This document shows positions 1 to 8,600 of a stretch of 64,000 bases of DNA, in pieces (the stretch's first letter is position 1; every line of letters begins with the position of its first letter). Where the stretch lies: the NCBI RefSeq assembly GCF_013149295.1, contig NZ_JABGCB010000004.1:124001-188000 (forward strand). The letters are read 5' to 3'. The notes beneath the pieces are model-generated. The model was not told the DNA's origin. It saw nothing but the letters and a program-made list of their open reading frames with translations, and searched no databases. The translations under genes were made by a program, and so were the position numbers. This DNA comes from Novosphingobium sp. SG751A (GTDB lineage: Bacteria; Pseudomonadota; Alphaproteobacteria; Sphingomonadales; Sphingomonadaceae).

Positions 1-895
1 GACCGAAGAGGGCAATTTCCACCGCGCGGCCGAAAGGCTGCATATCGCTCAGCCACCCCTGTCGCGCGCGATACAACAGCTTGAGGTCGATGTCGGCTCA
101 TCCTTGCTGGACCGCACCGCACGGCCCCTGCGGCTGACGCCGGTGGGCAAGCTGCTCTATTCGCAGGCCCTCCAGATGCTGGCCCGGATGGAGGATCTGC
201 AAACCATGGTGCGCGCGGCGGCCACCAGCAAGCGGCGGCGGCTGGTGCTGGGTTTTGTTGCCTCGACCATCTATGCGCGCCTGCCTGAACTGATCCGCGA
301 ATTTCGCAAGGCGGCCAGCGATGTCGAACTGGTGATGGTGGAAAGCACCACGCTGGATCAGATCGCCGCGCTTAAAGACGGGCGGATCGACATCGGTTTT
401 GGCCGGATACGTTTCGACGATCCCGCCGTGCGCCGGATCATCCTGCGCCATGAACGGCTGATCGCGGCCTTTCCGATGGACCACCCGCTGGCCCGGCAGG
501 CGGGACCGGTCTCGCTCAAGGAATTGGCCGATGAGCCGCAGATCCTCTATCCGCGCTCGCCGCGCCCCAGCTATGCCGATCAGGTGATTTCGCTGTTCCG
601 CGACCATGCCATCGAGCCGCGCATCGTCCATGAAGCGCGCGAATTGCAGATTGCCATCGGATTGGTCGCCGCCGAGGAGGGCATCGCGATCGTGCCGGAA
701 TCGGTGCGCCGCGCGCGCAGCCACGATGTCGCCTATCGCGAACTGGCCGAACCGGCGACCTCGCCCATCATCATGAGCCATCGCGCCGGGGATACCTCGC
801 CCGAACTGGAACTGATGGGATCGGTCATCGCGCGCATGTATGAGGAATGGGGCTATGGCGTGCCGGCGGGCCTGCGCGTATCCGGCGGGGCATGA
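1..895 (+). CDS. LysR-family transcriptional regulator, 5' end missing
   Basis: The reading frame is open from base 2 and stops at 893-895, so the gene begins before the window. The first visible residues (TEEGNFHRAAERLHIAQPPL then SRAIQQLE) are the recognition helix of a LysR winged helix-turn-helix. About 297 residues are present, so only some 15-20 N-terminal residues are missing. The rest is the periplasmic-binding-protein-like effector domain, with the usual two lobes (for example the DIGFGR segment near base 395). It resembles the CatR/BenM type in its AQPPLSR helix, but the ligand cannot be told. It reads toward the cupin gene about 100 bases downstream and may control it. Confidence 0.93.
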   Translation, partial: TEEGNFHRAAERLHIAQPPLSRAIQQLEVDVGSSLLDRTARPLRLTPVGKLLYSQALQMLARMEDLQTMVRAAATSKRRRLVLGFVASTIYARLPELIREFRKAASDVELVMVESTTLDQIAALKDGRIDIGFGRIRFDDPAVRRIILRHERLIAAFPMDHPLARQAGPVSLKELADEPQILYPRSPRPSYADQVISLFRDHAIEPRIVHEARELQIAIGLVAAEEGIAIVPESVRRARSHDVAYRELAEPATSPIIMSHRAGDTSPELELMGSVIARMYEEWGYGVPAGLRVSGGA

Positions 896-992
896 TGAAA
901 AGCGTTCAACGCGGCGTGAAGCGCTTTGCATCTCAATCGCGTGATGTCGGTATGCTAATCGCGGGCCTTGTCAATTTTTGAGGAAATGGCCG

Positions 993-1403
993 ATGTTGCT
1001 CAAACCTGCCGGATCGATCCCTTCGCAAATCGGCCCTGCCGACTGGTTTACCGGGGCGGTGCGGATCGACATGCTCAATGTCGCGCCAGAGCCGGCGCGC
1101 CATTCCTGCGCTGCGGTCACTTTCGAGCCGGGCGCGCGCACCGCATGGCACACCCATCCGCTGGGCCAGACCTTGATCGTGACGGCGGGCTGCGGATGGA
1201 CCCAATGCGAGGGCGAGCCGGTGCATATCATCCGTGCGGGCGATGTCATCTGGTGTCCGCCGGGCCATAAACACTGGCATGGCGCGACCAGCACCACCGC
1301 CATGACTCATATTGCGGTGCAGGAATCGCTGAACGGCACGCCGGTCCACTGGCTGGAGCATGTGAGTCAGGAGGATTACCTTGGCGGCCTGAACGCGGTA
1401 TAG
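993..1403 (+). CDS. Small cupin, hydroxynitrile-lyase-like (Mn-cupin type)
   Basis: A 136-residue single-domain cupin. Cupin motif 1 is WHTHPLGQ and motif 2 is [15 protein letters not shown]. Counting from the ATG at 993, the predicted metal ligands are H53, H55, Q59 and H94, the same numbers as in the Granulicella tundricola manganese cupin hydroxynitrile lyase (GtHNL). A40, V42 and Q110, the pocket positions mutated in GtHNL studies, also match. This supports ATG 993, which has a GAGGAAA element 8-13 bases upstream, over the in-frame TTG at 978. The in vivo substrate of these cupins is not established; cyanohydrin cleavage is an activity of relatives, not a proven role here. The LysR gene at 1410 starts 6 bases after the stop, suggesting one transcript. 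Confidence 0.88.
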   Translation: MLLKPAGSIPSQIGPADWFTGAVRIDMLNVAPEPARHSCAAVTFEPGARTAWHTHPLGQTLIVTAGCGWTQCEGEPVHIIRAGDVIWCPPGHKHWHGATSTTAMTHIAVQESLNGTPVHWLEHVSQEDYLGGLNAV

Positions 1404-1409
1404 GCCCCC

Positions 1410-2318
1410 ATGGCCTTTGCCCGAACCGATCTTGCGGATCTTGCCGCCTTTATCGCCATTGCTCGCCACCGCAATTTTCGCCAGGCGGGGCTGGAACTGG
1501 GCGTCAGCGCCTCGGCGCTCAGCCATGCCCTGAAGGGACTGGAGGAGCGGCTGGGCGTCAAGCTGGTCAACCGGACCAATCGCTCGGTGACGCTGAGCGC
1601 GGCGGGCGAGGATCTGCTGGCCGGGCTGGGCGCTCCTTTTGCGGCGGTGCTGGCCGCCGAGGATGTGCTCAACCGCCATCGCCATACGCCGCGCGGGCGG
1701 ATTCGGCTCAATGTGCCCGATGTGGTGGCCAATATGGTGCTGGCCCCGGTGCTGCCCGAATTTAACCGAAGGTGGCCCGATGTTGAGCTCGATATCTGTG
1801 TCGATAATCGACTGCTGGATGTGTTCGACGAAGGGTTCGATGCGGGCATAAGATTTGGCGGAACGGTGCCCGATGACATGATCGCCCAGCGGATCAGCGC
1901 CGATGTGCAATGGGCGATTGCCGCATCGCCCGCCTACTTTGCGCAATTCGGGGTGCCGCTCCATCCCCGCGATCTGGCCGTGCACCGCTGTCTTCAGGTG
2001 CGTCTGGGCGATGACCGCACCTATCGCTGGGAATTCGAGCGGGGCGAGGAGATCCTCAATCTGAGCGTGCCGGGGCCGGTGACGCATAATTCCACCTCCT
2101 TTGCTGTGGGCATGGCGCTGGGCGGGGGCGGGCTGATTTATGTGCCGGCAAACAGTGTGGCCGATCATCTGGCCAGCGGCGCCTTGCAACAGGTGTTGGC
2201 TGATTGGGTATCGCCCGGGCCTGCGCTGCACATCTATTATCCGGGGCGGCGCAATCTGCCGGTGGGGCTGCGCCTGCTGGTCGAACTGATCCGCGAGATG
2301 CGGCCTTTGGGGTTTTGA
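1410..2318 (+). CDS. LysR-family transcriptional regulator (CrgA-like)
   Basis: A full-length LysR protein of 302 residues. The N-terminal helix-turn-helix covers roughly residues 5-65 (LADLAAFIAIARHRNFRQAG, then SASALSHALKGLEERLGVKL). A linker helix and a two-lobed effector-binding domain follow. The sequence style (FNRRWPDVELDI, GIRFGG near residues 110-150) is that of the CrgA-like group. It lies 6 bases behind the cupin gene and ahead of the alcohol dehydrogenase and MFS genes, all on the same strand, so it is the likely local regulator. No strong ribosome binding site precedes the ATG, which fits translational coupling to the cupin. Confidence 0.93.
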   Translation: MAFARTDLADLAAFIAIARHRNFRQAGLELGVSASALSHALKGLEERLGVKLVNRTNRSVTLSAAGEDLLAGLGAPFAAVLAAEDVLNRHRHTPRGRIRLNVPDVVANMVLAPVLPEFNRRWPDVELDICVDNRLLDVFDEGFDAGIRFGGTVPDDMIAQRISADVQWAIAASPAYFAQFGVPLHPRDLAVHRCLQVRLGDDRTYRWEFERGEEILNLSVPGPVTHNSTSFAVGMALGGGGLIYVPANSVADHLASGALQQVLADWVSPGPALHIYYPGRRNLPVGLRLLVELIREMRPLGF

Positions 2319-2346
2319 TTTTCAGCCTTTGATGAAATTTGCTCAA

Positions 2347-2379
2347 CGCCGCATGGAATGCGCGGGGGCTGATGCGGCG
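2347..2379 (+). terminator. Inverted repeat between LysR and alcohol dehydrogenase genes
   Basis: CGCCGCAT at 2347-2354 is exactly complementary to ATGCGGCG at 2372-2379, giving an 8-bp stem with a 17-base loop in the 111-base gap. No T-run follows, so it may be a weak terminator, an operator for the adjacent LysR protein, or chance in GC-rich DNA. Confidence 0.3.
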
Positions 2380-2429
2380 GGGCGACGGGCGCTAAAAAGG
2401 GGCCTGTCTCCCAACGCAAAGGTTGTCCC

Positions 2430-3446
2430 ATGTACGCTACCGTGCTTTACGGCGCGGGCGATGTCCGTTTCGAGGATGTGCCCGATCCGATCATCCAGCA
2501 GCCCACCGATGCCATTATCCGCGTGACGGCGGCCTGCGTCTGCGGGTCGGACCTGTGGCCGTGGCGGGGCATTCAGGATTACGGCCAACCCACACCCATG
2601 GGCCACGAATATTGCGGCGTGGTTGAGGAAGTTGGCCGCGCCGTCACCTCGATCCGCCCCGGTCAGTTCGTCATCGGCTCCTTCTTTGCCAGCGACAACA
2701 CCTGTCCGCATTGCCGTAACGGCTATCAGTCATCGTGCCAGAACCGCGAATTCGTGGGCGGGGCGCAGGCGCCGCTGCTGCGCGTGCCGATGGCCGACGG
2801 CACGCTGGTGGCCACGCCCGAGACGCCCGGCGCCGATCTGATCCCCAGCCTGCTGGCCGTGTCGGATGTGATGGGCACCGGCTGGTTCGCCGCCGATGCG
2901 GCGCAGGTCGGGCCCGGCGCCACGGCGGTGGTGGTGGGCGATGGGGCGGTGGGGCTGCTCGCGGTGCTGTCGGCGCGGCTGATGGGCGCCGAACGCATCA
3001 TCGCCATGAGCCGACACCCCGCCCGCCAGGCCATCGCCCGCCAGTTCGGCGCAACCGACATTGTGGATGCGCGCGGCGAGGAAGGCGTGGCCATTATCCG
3101 CGACATGACAAAGGGCGTCGGCGCGGACAGTGTGCTGGAATGCGTGGGCACCCAGCAAAGCATGGATCAGGCGATCAAGGCGGTGCGTCCGGGCGGCTAT
3201 ACGTCCTTTGTCGGTGTGCCTCATGGCGTGCAATTGCGCGGCGAGGATCTGTTCTTTGCCCATACCCATCTGCATGGCGGCCCCGCGCCGGTGCGCCGCT
3301 ATCTGCCCGATCTGATCGACAAGGTGTGGGCCAAGGCGATCAACCCCGGCCTTGTGTTCGACCTCGACCTGCCGCTCTCGCAAGTAGCCGATGCCTATCG
3401 TGCGATGGATGAACGCCGCGCGATCAAGGCCATTTTGCGCCCGTAA
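2430..3446 (+). CDS. Zinc-dependent alcohol dehydrogenase, MDR superfamily
   Basis: A 338-residue medium-chain dehydrogenase/reductase. The catalytic zinc site is C38 (CVCGSD), H59 and E60 (MGHEYCG). The structural zinc lobe is altered: C92, C95 and C103 are present but the first of the usual four cysteines is an aspartate (D89). The Rossmann nucleotide-binding segment is VVVGDGAVGLLAV near residues 169-181. It likely oxidises an alcohol or reduces an aldehyde with NAD(P); the substrate is unknown. The MFS gene starts 9 bases after its stop, so the two are probably co-transcribed, and the cupin upstream suggests a shared small-molecule pathway. Confidence 0.92.
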   Translation: MYATVLYGAGDVRFEDVPDPIIQQPTDAIIRVTAACVCGSDLWPWRGIQDYGQPTPMGHEYCGVVEEVGRAVTSIRPGQFVIGSFFASDNTCPHCRNGYQSSCQNREFVGGAQAPLLRVPMADGTLVATPETPGADLIPSLLAVSDVMGTGWFAADAAQVGPGATAVVVGDGAVGLLAVLSARLMGAERIIAMSRHPARQAIARQFGATDIVDARGEEGVAIIRDMTKGVGADSVLECVGTQQSMDQAIKAVRPGGYTSFVGVPHGVQLRGEDLFFAHTHLHGGPAPVRRYLPDLIDKVWAKAINPGLVFDLDLPLSQVADAYRAMDERRAIKAILRP

Positions 3447-3455
3447 AGGAAAACC

Positions 3456-4661
3456 ATGTCCAATCCTGCCCCCGCCGCCCTGATCGATATCCGGTCGGAC
3501 CTGCGCGACCCGCAGCCCGGATGGAGCGCGGTTTTTGCCCTTACGCTGTGCGTTTCCACGCTGATCGCCTCGGAATTCATGCCGGTCAGCCTGCTCACCC
3601 CCATCGCCCGCGACCTTGCGCTTTCGGAGGGCACGGCGGGGCAGGCGATCGCCATTTCCGGCCTGTTTGCCGTCATTACCAGCCTGTGCGTCGCGCGGCT
3701 CAGCGCGGGGGTGGACCGGCGGCATCTGTTGATGGGGCTGACTGCTCTGATGGCGGCGTCGGGCGTGGTGGTGGCGGCGGCGCCCAATTTCATGGTCCTG
3801 ATGGTCGGGCGGGCGATGATCGGTGTGGTGATCGGCGGTTTCTGGTCGATGTCGGCGGCCACGGTCATGCGCCTTGTGCCCGCGCGCGATGTGCCGCGCG
3901 CGCTGGCGCTGCTCAATGGCGGCAATGCGCTGGCCACCACCTTCGCTGCGCCCTTGGGCAGTTTTCTGGGTCAATATATCGGGTGGCGCGGGGCCTTCTT
4001 TGTGGTCGTGCCCTTGGCCGCGCTGACCTTTGCGTGGAAATACTTCGCCTTGCCCAGCTTGCCCGCGCCGATGGCGGCGGATCAGGCGGGGGTTTTCGGC
4101 ATCTTGCGCAAGCCCAAAGTGGCCATCGGCATGGCGGCCACGGCCCTGCTCTTCATGGGGCAATTCGCGGCCTTCACCTATTTCCGCCCGTTTCTCGAGC
4201 ATGTCACCGGCGTAGGGATCTCGACCCTCTCGCTGATCCTGCTGGGCCTGGGTGGCGCGGGGCTGGTGGGCAATGCGGTGATCGGGCGGTTTGTCGCGCG
4301 GTCCTTGCTGGGCACCTTGCTGGTGATGCCGGTTCTGTTGGCTCTGGTGGCGCTGGGTCTGATCCGCTGGGGCCATCAACCTCTGGCCACGGGCGTTTTG
4401 CTGGCGCTGTGGGGCTGTATCGGCACGGCGGCGCCTGTGGCGTGGTGGGCGTGGATGGCCCGCGCCTTGCCCGATGATGCCGAGGCGGGCGGCGGCCTGA
4501 TGGTGGCGGTGATCCAGATGGCGATCACCCTGGGCGCGGCGGTGGGCGGCGTGCTGTTCGATCATCTGGGCTATCGGGCAAGTTTCGCACTGGCCGCGCT
4601 TTTGCTGCTCCTTTCGGGCTTGCTCGGGCTGTTTTGCGTGCCTGAGGGGAGCAAAAGATGA
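3456..4661 (+). CDS. MFS transporter, DHA1 family (AraJ/YdhP-like exporter)
   Basis: A 401-residue inner-membrane protein with about twelve hydrophobic segments. The N-terminal part has the sequence SEFMPVSLLTPIARDL typical of the sugar/drug efflux MFS group (YdhP, AraJ, SotB), and a loop-2 motif (ARLSAGVDRRHLLMGL) follows the second helix. A GAA-rich ribosome site (AAAGGAAAACC) precedes the ATG. It probably exports a substrate or product of the adjacent dehydrogenase/cupin genes using the proton gradient; the cargo cannot be inferred. Confidence 0.92.
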   Translation: MSNPAPAALIDIRSDLRDPQPGWSAVFALTLCVSTLIASEFMPVSLLTPIARDLALSEGTAGQAIAISGLFAVITSLCVARLSAGVDRRHLLMGLTALMAASGVVVAAAPNFMVLMVGRAMIGVVIGGFWSMSAATVMRLVPARDVPRALALLNGGNALATTFAAPLGSFLGQYIGWRGAFFVVVPLAALTFAWKYFALPSLPAPMAADQAGVFGILRKPKVAIGMAATALLFMGQFAAFTYFRPFLEHVTGVGISTLSLILLGLGGAGLVGNAVIGRFVARSLLGTLLVMPVLLALVALGLIRWGHQPLATGVLLALWGCIGTAAPVAWWAWMARALPDDAEAGGGLMVAVIQMAITLGAAVGGVLFDHLGYRASFALAALLLLLSGLLGLFCVPEGSKR

Positions 4662-4817
4662 GTCGATATGGGTCAAAAATACCCTGTCCAGACGCAATTC
4701 GTCGCAAGTTGTAACCGCTCTGTCCTCCCTGACTGCTGCTTGAATGCAACCTTCATCTGCGAGAAATGATCGAACTGACACGCCGCTCTGGTGCGAAATC
4801 TGAAAAGGAGTTGTGTG

Positions 4818-5687
4818 ATGCGTGTCATGTCCAAAAAGTCGGGAATTCTTGTTCTGCTGGCCACCAGCGCTGTTGCCATGTCGACCGGTCTTGCGGCCCA
4901 GCAGCCCGATGCTGCCAAGGCTGATATCACCGTCAACGGCACCCCGATCCCGGATGCCTCGCAAATGACGCCGGGGCCTGAGATCAAGGGCTTCATCTCG
5001 GCGCGCGGCGGAAACCGGGTGCAGGTGACCGGCCCCGACGGCACCAAGTCGGTGATCGCCTATAACGAATCCACCGTGATCAAGGCCAGCAAGGGCCTGT
5101 TCGGCAGCAACAAGATGGACGGCGGGGCGCTGCTCAACGGTCTGCCCGTGACGGTGCGCACGATGCAGTTTCCCGGCGGCCTGCTGGCCAGCCAGATCAC
5201 GCTGCGTCAAGGCGACCTGAAGATGGCGAATATGGTCCGCCATGGCACCGATCAGCGCTTTGCCTCCAACGAGGCGGCGACCGAGGCGTTGCGCGGGCGT
5301 ATGGCCGATATTGATAATTACAACGTCAAGAGCACGACCAATGTCCATTTCGACACCGGCAAGGCGGTGCTCTCGGCGCAGGACAAGGCCGAGCTTTGCA
5401 ACGCGGCCAGCCAGGCAGAAGGTGTCAGCAATGCGCTCCTGCTGGTGGTGGGCTATACCGACGCGACCGGCAGCGACGATTTCAACCAGACGCTGAGCGA
5501 AAAGCGCGCCAGCAGCGTGATCAACTATCTCCAGCAGGCGTGCCACTGGAAGCCCTATCGCATGCTGACCCCGACCGGCATGGCCAAGGCCGATCCTCTG
5601 GCCAGCAATGACACGCCCGAAGGCAAGGCGCAGAACCGCCGCGTTTCGGTCAATGTGCTGGTCAGCAAGGCGGTCGACGGGGTTTAA
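4818..5687 (+). CDS. OmpA-family envelope protein
   Basis: A 289-residue exported protein. The ATG at 4818 is preceded by AAAAGGAG 7 bases upstream, which decides the start over an in-frame GTG at 4791. A signal peptide is visible (SKKSGILVLLATSAVAMSTG, cleavage after LAA near residue 27). Residues about 180-285 form an OmpA-like peptidoglycan-binding domain: VHFDTGKAVLSAQDK, GYTDATGSDDFNQTLSEKRA and NRRVSVNV, including the Asp and Arg that contact diaminopimelate in this fold. The middle region (about 30-150) has a beta-rich stretch without a clear OmpA membrane barrel. It is likely periplasmic or outer-membrane linked, tethering envelope to cell wall. It is monocistronic, followed by a hairpin. 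Confidence 0.9.
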   Translation: MRVMSKKSGILVLLATSAVAMSTGLAAQQPDAAKADITVNGTPIPDASQMTPGPEIKGFISARGGNRVQVTGPDGTKSVIAYNESTVIKASKGLFGSNKMDGGALLNGLPVTVRTMQFPGGLLASQITLRQGDLKMANMVRHGTDQRFASNEAATEALRGRMADIDNYNVKSTTNVHFDTGKAVLSAQDKAELCNAASQAEGVSNALLLVVGYTDATGSDDFNQTLSEKRASSVINYLQQACHWKPYRMLTPTGMAKADPLASNDTPEGKAQNRRVSVNVLVSKAVDGV

Positions 5688-5698
5688 GGGGGGCGATT

Positions 5699-5734
5699 GA
5701 ACCGGCCATTTCCGCAAAAGGGGATGGCCGGTTC
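5699..5734 (+). terminator. Hairpin terminator after the OmpA-family gene
   Basis: GAACCGGCCAT at 5699-5709 pairs perfectly with ATGGCCGGTTC at 5724-5734, an 11-bp stem with a 14-base loop starting 11 bases after the stop codon. No long T-tract follows. Confidence 0.6.
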
Positions 5735-5793
5735 GACCCATTTGCCCATCAGGTCAGGCTTCACGCAGGGCGTGGGCGGGTTAATCCGGCCTG

Positions 5794-7314
5794 ATGAAAC
5801 GGATTGTTCTGGTTCTTGGCGATCAGTTGACACGCACGCTCTCCTCGTTGCGGGCGGCGGATCGCGCGCGCGATGTGGTGCTGATGGCCGAGGTCATGGG
5901 TGAAGCCACCTATGTGCGGCACCATAAGAAGAAGATTGCGCTGGTTCTGGCCGCGATGCGCCATTTCGCCGCCGAATTGCGCGCGGATGGTTGGCATGTG
6001 GATTACATCACGCTGGATGATCCGGCCAACACCGGCAGCCTGCGCGGCGAAGTGATGCGGGCCTGCGCGCGCCATGCCACGGCCGATGTCATCGTCACAG
6101 AGCCGGGCGAATGGCGGCTGATGCAGGATATAGAGAAATGGCCCGCCGCCACTCTGCTGCCCGACGAGCGCTTTCTGGCCGATCGCCATGGTTTTGCCGT
6201 TTGGGCGCAAGGGCGGTTGCGGCCCGGCGGCGGCGGGCGGATGGAGCATTTCTATCGGTTGATGCGCCGCAAAACCGGCCTGTTGATGGAGGGCGAAGCG
6301 CCCGCCGGGGGACAGTGGAATTTCGATGCCGACAATCGCGCCCCGCCGCCCGGCGCACTGGGCCTGCCACAGCCGATGCAATTTGCCTCTGATGCGATAA
6401 CGGGCGAGGTGCTGGACATGGTGCAGCGCCGCTTTCCCGATCATTTCGGTGATCTCTCGCCCTTCTGGTTCGCTACAGACCGGGCGCAGGCCGAGGCCGC
6501 CTTTGCCCATTTCCTGCGCCATGGCCTGCGCGATTTTGGGCGCTATCAGGATGCCATGTTGATCGACCACCGGTTTTTGTGCCATTCGGCGGTGTCGGCT
6601 TATCTCAATCTTGGCCTGCTCGATCCCTTGGCCATGTGTCAGGCCGCAGAGGCCGAATGGCGCGCGGGGCGAGTGCCGCTCAACAGCGCCGAAGGGTTCA
6701 TTCGCCAGATCATCGGGTGGCGCGAATTTGTTCGGGGCATTTATTGGTGGCGCGGGCCAGACTACGCGCGCTCCAATGCGCTTGATGCCCATCGACCGCT
6801 GCCCGGTTTTTACTGGAGCGCCGATACGCCCATGGCCTGCCTTCGCGCCTGCGTCATGCAAACGCGCGAGGAAGCCTATGCCCATCATATCCAGCGTCTT
6901 ATGATTACCGGCAATTTCGCCTTGCTGGCGGGCATCGATCCCCATGAGCTCCACGAATGGTATCTGGCCGTCTATGCCGATGCGTTTGAATGGGTCGAAT
7001 TGCCCAACACCATCGGCATGAGCCAGTTTGCCGACGGCGGTCTGCTGGCCAGCAAACCTTATGCGGCCAGTGGCGCCTATATCGGGCGGATGAGCGATTA
7101 TTGCGGGACCTGCACTTATGATGTGAAGGTAAAGGAAGGGGCCAATGCCTGTCCGTTCAATCTGCTCTACTGGCATTTCATCGCGCGCCACGCCGAGCGG
7201 TTGCGCCGCAATCCGCGCATGGCGCAAATGGTGCGGACATGGGAAAAATTCTCGCCTGAAAAGCAGGAGCAGCTAAAGCAGGACGCCGAGGCGTTTCTGG
7301 CCGGACTTGCCTGA
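5794..7314 (+). CDS. phrB: Iron-sulfur (6-4) photolyase / CryPro, PhrB type
   Basis: A 506-residue member of the FeS-BCP (CryPro) cryptochrome/photolyase class, one residue shorter than Agrobacterium PhrB. The N-terminal Rossmann domain begins KRIVLVLGDQLT. The FAD-binding helical domain holds four cysteines at 349, 437, 440 and 453 (ACLRAC, DYCGTC, NACPFN). Each is one below the PhrB [4Fe-4S] ligands C350, C438, C441 and C454. PhrB repairs (6-4) photoproducts with blue light, using FAD and a lumazine antenna; the same activity is inferred here. The Rossmann start motif follows the ATG directly, so the start is secure. It is flanked by a hairpin upstream and a convergent gene downstream, so it is a single-gene unit. 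Confidence 0.93.
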   Translation: MKRIVLVLGDQLTRTLSSLRAADRARDVVLMAEVMGEATYVRHHKKKIALVLAAMRHFAAELRADGWHVDYITLDDPANTGSLRGEVMRACARHATADVIVTEPGEWRLMQDIEKWPAATLLPDERFLADRHGFAVWAQGRLRPGGGGRMEHFYRLMRRKTGLLMEGEAPAGGQWNFDADNRAPPPGALGLPQPMQFASDAITGEVLDMVQRRFPDHFGDLSPFWFATDRAQAEAAFAHFLRHGLRDFGRYQDAMLIDHRFLCHSAVSAYLNLGLLDPLAMCQAAEAEWRAGRVPLNSAEGFIRQIIGWREFVRGIYWWRGPDYARSNALDAHRPLPGFYWSADTPMACLRACVMQTREEAYAHHIQRLMITGNFALLAGIDPHELHEWYLAVYADAFEWVELPNTIGMSQFADGGLLASKPYAASGAYIGRMSDYCGTCTYDVKVKEGANACPFNLLYWHFIARHAERLRRNPRMAQMVRTWEKFSPEKQEQLKQDAEAFLAGLA

Positions 7315-7334
7315 ACGGCAACTGGCGTCTGGTG

Positions 7335-8051
7335 TCACCATGGCACTCTGGCGCCATCCCACGCGAAAAATCCGCCGCTGTCCGCTGTGGTCAACCCGTT
7401 GATCACAGCCATGAGATGCGCAGCGGCGGTTTGCGCCGTAAACAATTTACCCGACGCCACCGCGCCTTGAAACGGGGCGGAAAGCGCGCTGTCCACCGTG
7501 CCGGGATGCAGTGCGACAAGGATCGCATGGGGGTGGGTGCGGCGCATCTCTATCGCAAAATTGGCGATCAGCATGTTAAGGGCCGCTTTGCTGGCGCGAT
7601 AGGCGTGCCAACCGCCCAATCGGTTGTCGCCGATCGAACCCACGCGAGCTGAGAGCACCGCGAACACGGACCGCCGGTCACGCGGCAGGCGGGGCAGGAT
7701 ATGTTTGGCGATCAGGGCCGGACCGATAGTGTTGACCGCCAGCACACGGGCCATCGCGGCGGCATCGATGGCCCGAAGCGACTTTTCCGGGGCAATGGCG
7801 CGCGTGGCATCATGCAGCAGGCCGCTGCTCAGGATCACCAGTTCGGGAGCGTGTTCGATCCCGCCCACGGCGGCGGCAATGCTGGCCTCGTCGGTGATGT
7901 CGAAGGTGAAAGGCGAGACGCAAGGGGCAAAATCGCGACATGTCCGGCGCGATCCGGCGTGGATGCGCTGATAGAGACCCGACGTCGCCAGACGTTCCAC
8001 CAGCGCGTGGCCAATCGCCCCGCCCGCGCCGAAAACCGCCGCCACGCTCAT
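7335..8051 (-). CDS. Short-chain dehydrogenase/reductase (C-factor-like)
   Basis: A 238-residue SDR. The nucleotide-binding glycine motif is GAGGAIG near the N-terminus (VAAVFGAGGAIGHALVERL), and the active site is Ser in VLSARVGSIG followed by YRASK (AYRASKAALNM). HPGTVDS after it is typical of SDRs. Its ATG at 8049-8051 overlaps the stop codon of the DUF393 gene (ATGA), so the two are translationally coupled. Substrate unknown; the size and motifs resemble C-factor-like carbonyl reductases. It converges with the photolyase gene, leaving a 20-base gap. Confidence 0.9.
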   Translation of the reverse strand: MSVAAVFGAGGAIGHALVERLATSGLYQRIHAGSRRTCRDFAPCVSPFTFDITDEASIAAAVGGIEHAPELVILSSGLLHDATRAIAPEKSLRAIDAAAMARVLAVNTIGPALIAKHILPRLPRDRRSVFAVLSARVGSIGDNRLGGWHAYRASKAALNMLIANFAIEMRRTHPHAILVALHPGTVDSALSAPFQGAVASGKLFTAQTAAAHLMAVINGLTTADSGGFFAWDGARVPW

Positions 8052-8425
8052 CGCAGCCAGCCTTGCAGCATCGGGCGGAGCTTTAGAAACCCGCGATAGG
8101 CCGCCTCCAGCAACCAGAGTAACGGGGGAAACCGCGCCGCCTGACCAAGCAGACGCAAGCGCGGAATGGCGCGCCACATGGCGGCAAAACCGGCAGCACC
8201 ATCATAGATCACATCGCCTTGCCGGGCATGAAAACGTTCGAGCATCAGCCGTCGGTCGAGCGGGCAGGGCTGGGCCGGGTCGGTCAGATCGATGAAGGTA
8301 ATCAGGCCATCACGATCCCATCGGCGCATCAGCGCGATCTCGGGCAGGCACAGCGGACATGCGCCGTCATACCAAACGGTAAGGACAGCGCATCGCGTCA
8401 GGGAGGGAGCGTGAGCAGCGACCAT
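8048..8425 (-). CDS. DCC-family thiol-disulfide oxidoreductase (DUF393)
   Basis: A 125-residue protein from the ATG at 8423-8425. The N-terminal motif WYDGACPLCLPEI carries the DxxCxxC signature that names the DCC family. Members are thought to have a thioredoxin-like redox fold but are poorly characterised. The remainder has a TFIDLTDP strand and a hydrophobic C-terminal part common in the family. It is translationally coupled to the downstream SDR and lies divergent to the mobA-like gene, sharing its 175-base promoter region, which contains a long palindrome. Confidence 0.82.
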   Translation of the reverse strand: MVAAHAPSLTRCAVLTVWYDGACPLCLPEIALMRRWDRDGLITFIDLTDPAQPCPLDRRLMLERFHARQGDVIYDGAAGFAAMWRAIPRLRLLGQAARFPPLLWLLEAAYRGFLKLRPMLQGWLR

Positions 8426-8528
8426 GGGTGCTTTTTTGCGCGTGCTGCGCGTTGAAGGCGACCTGACTTTTCGGGAAGGGATACTCCGGGCACAGGCGCG
8501 CCACTCCACAGCAACATTGACAAGACAA

Positions 8529-8550
8529 TATAGGAAGTATACTTCTTATA
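8529..8550. promoter_or_regulatory. 22-bp palindrome between DUF393 and mobA-like genes
   Basis: The central GAAGTATACTTC at 8534-8545 is a perfect 12-bp palindrome. It extends to 22 bp (8529-8550) with TATA ends and one mismatched pair (8533/8546). It sits 51 bases before the mobA-like ATG and 104 bases before the DUF393 ATG. Size and symmetry suit a dimeric repressor; the MarR protein at 10545 is the obvious candidate, by inference. Confidence 0.6.
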
Positions 8551-8600
8551 TTCAAAGCCGATGACTATTCCCCGGCCACGACTCACAGGAGCGCGCGAGT

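Noticed and set aside
2730-5741. A 1003-codon open frame on the minus strand
   Set aside because: It is antisense to the alcohol dehydrogenase, MFS and OmpA genes, has a biased His/Arg/Gln-rich composition with no domain, and arises from GC-rich codon use.
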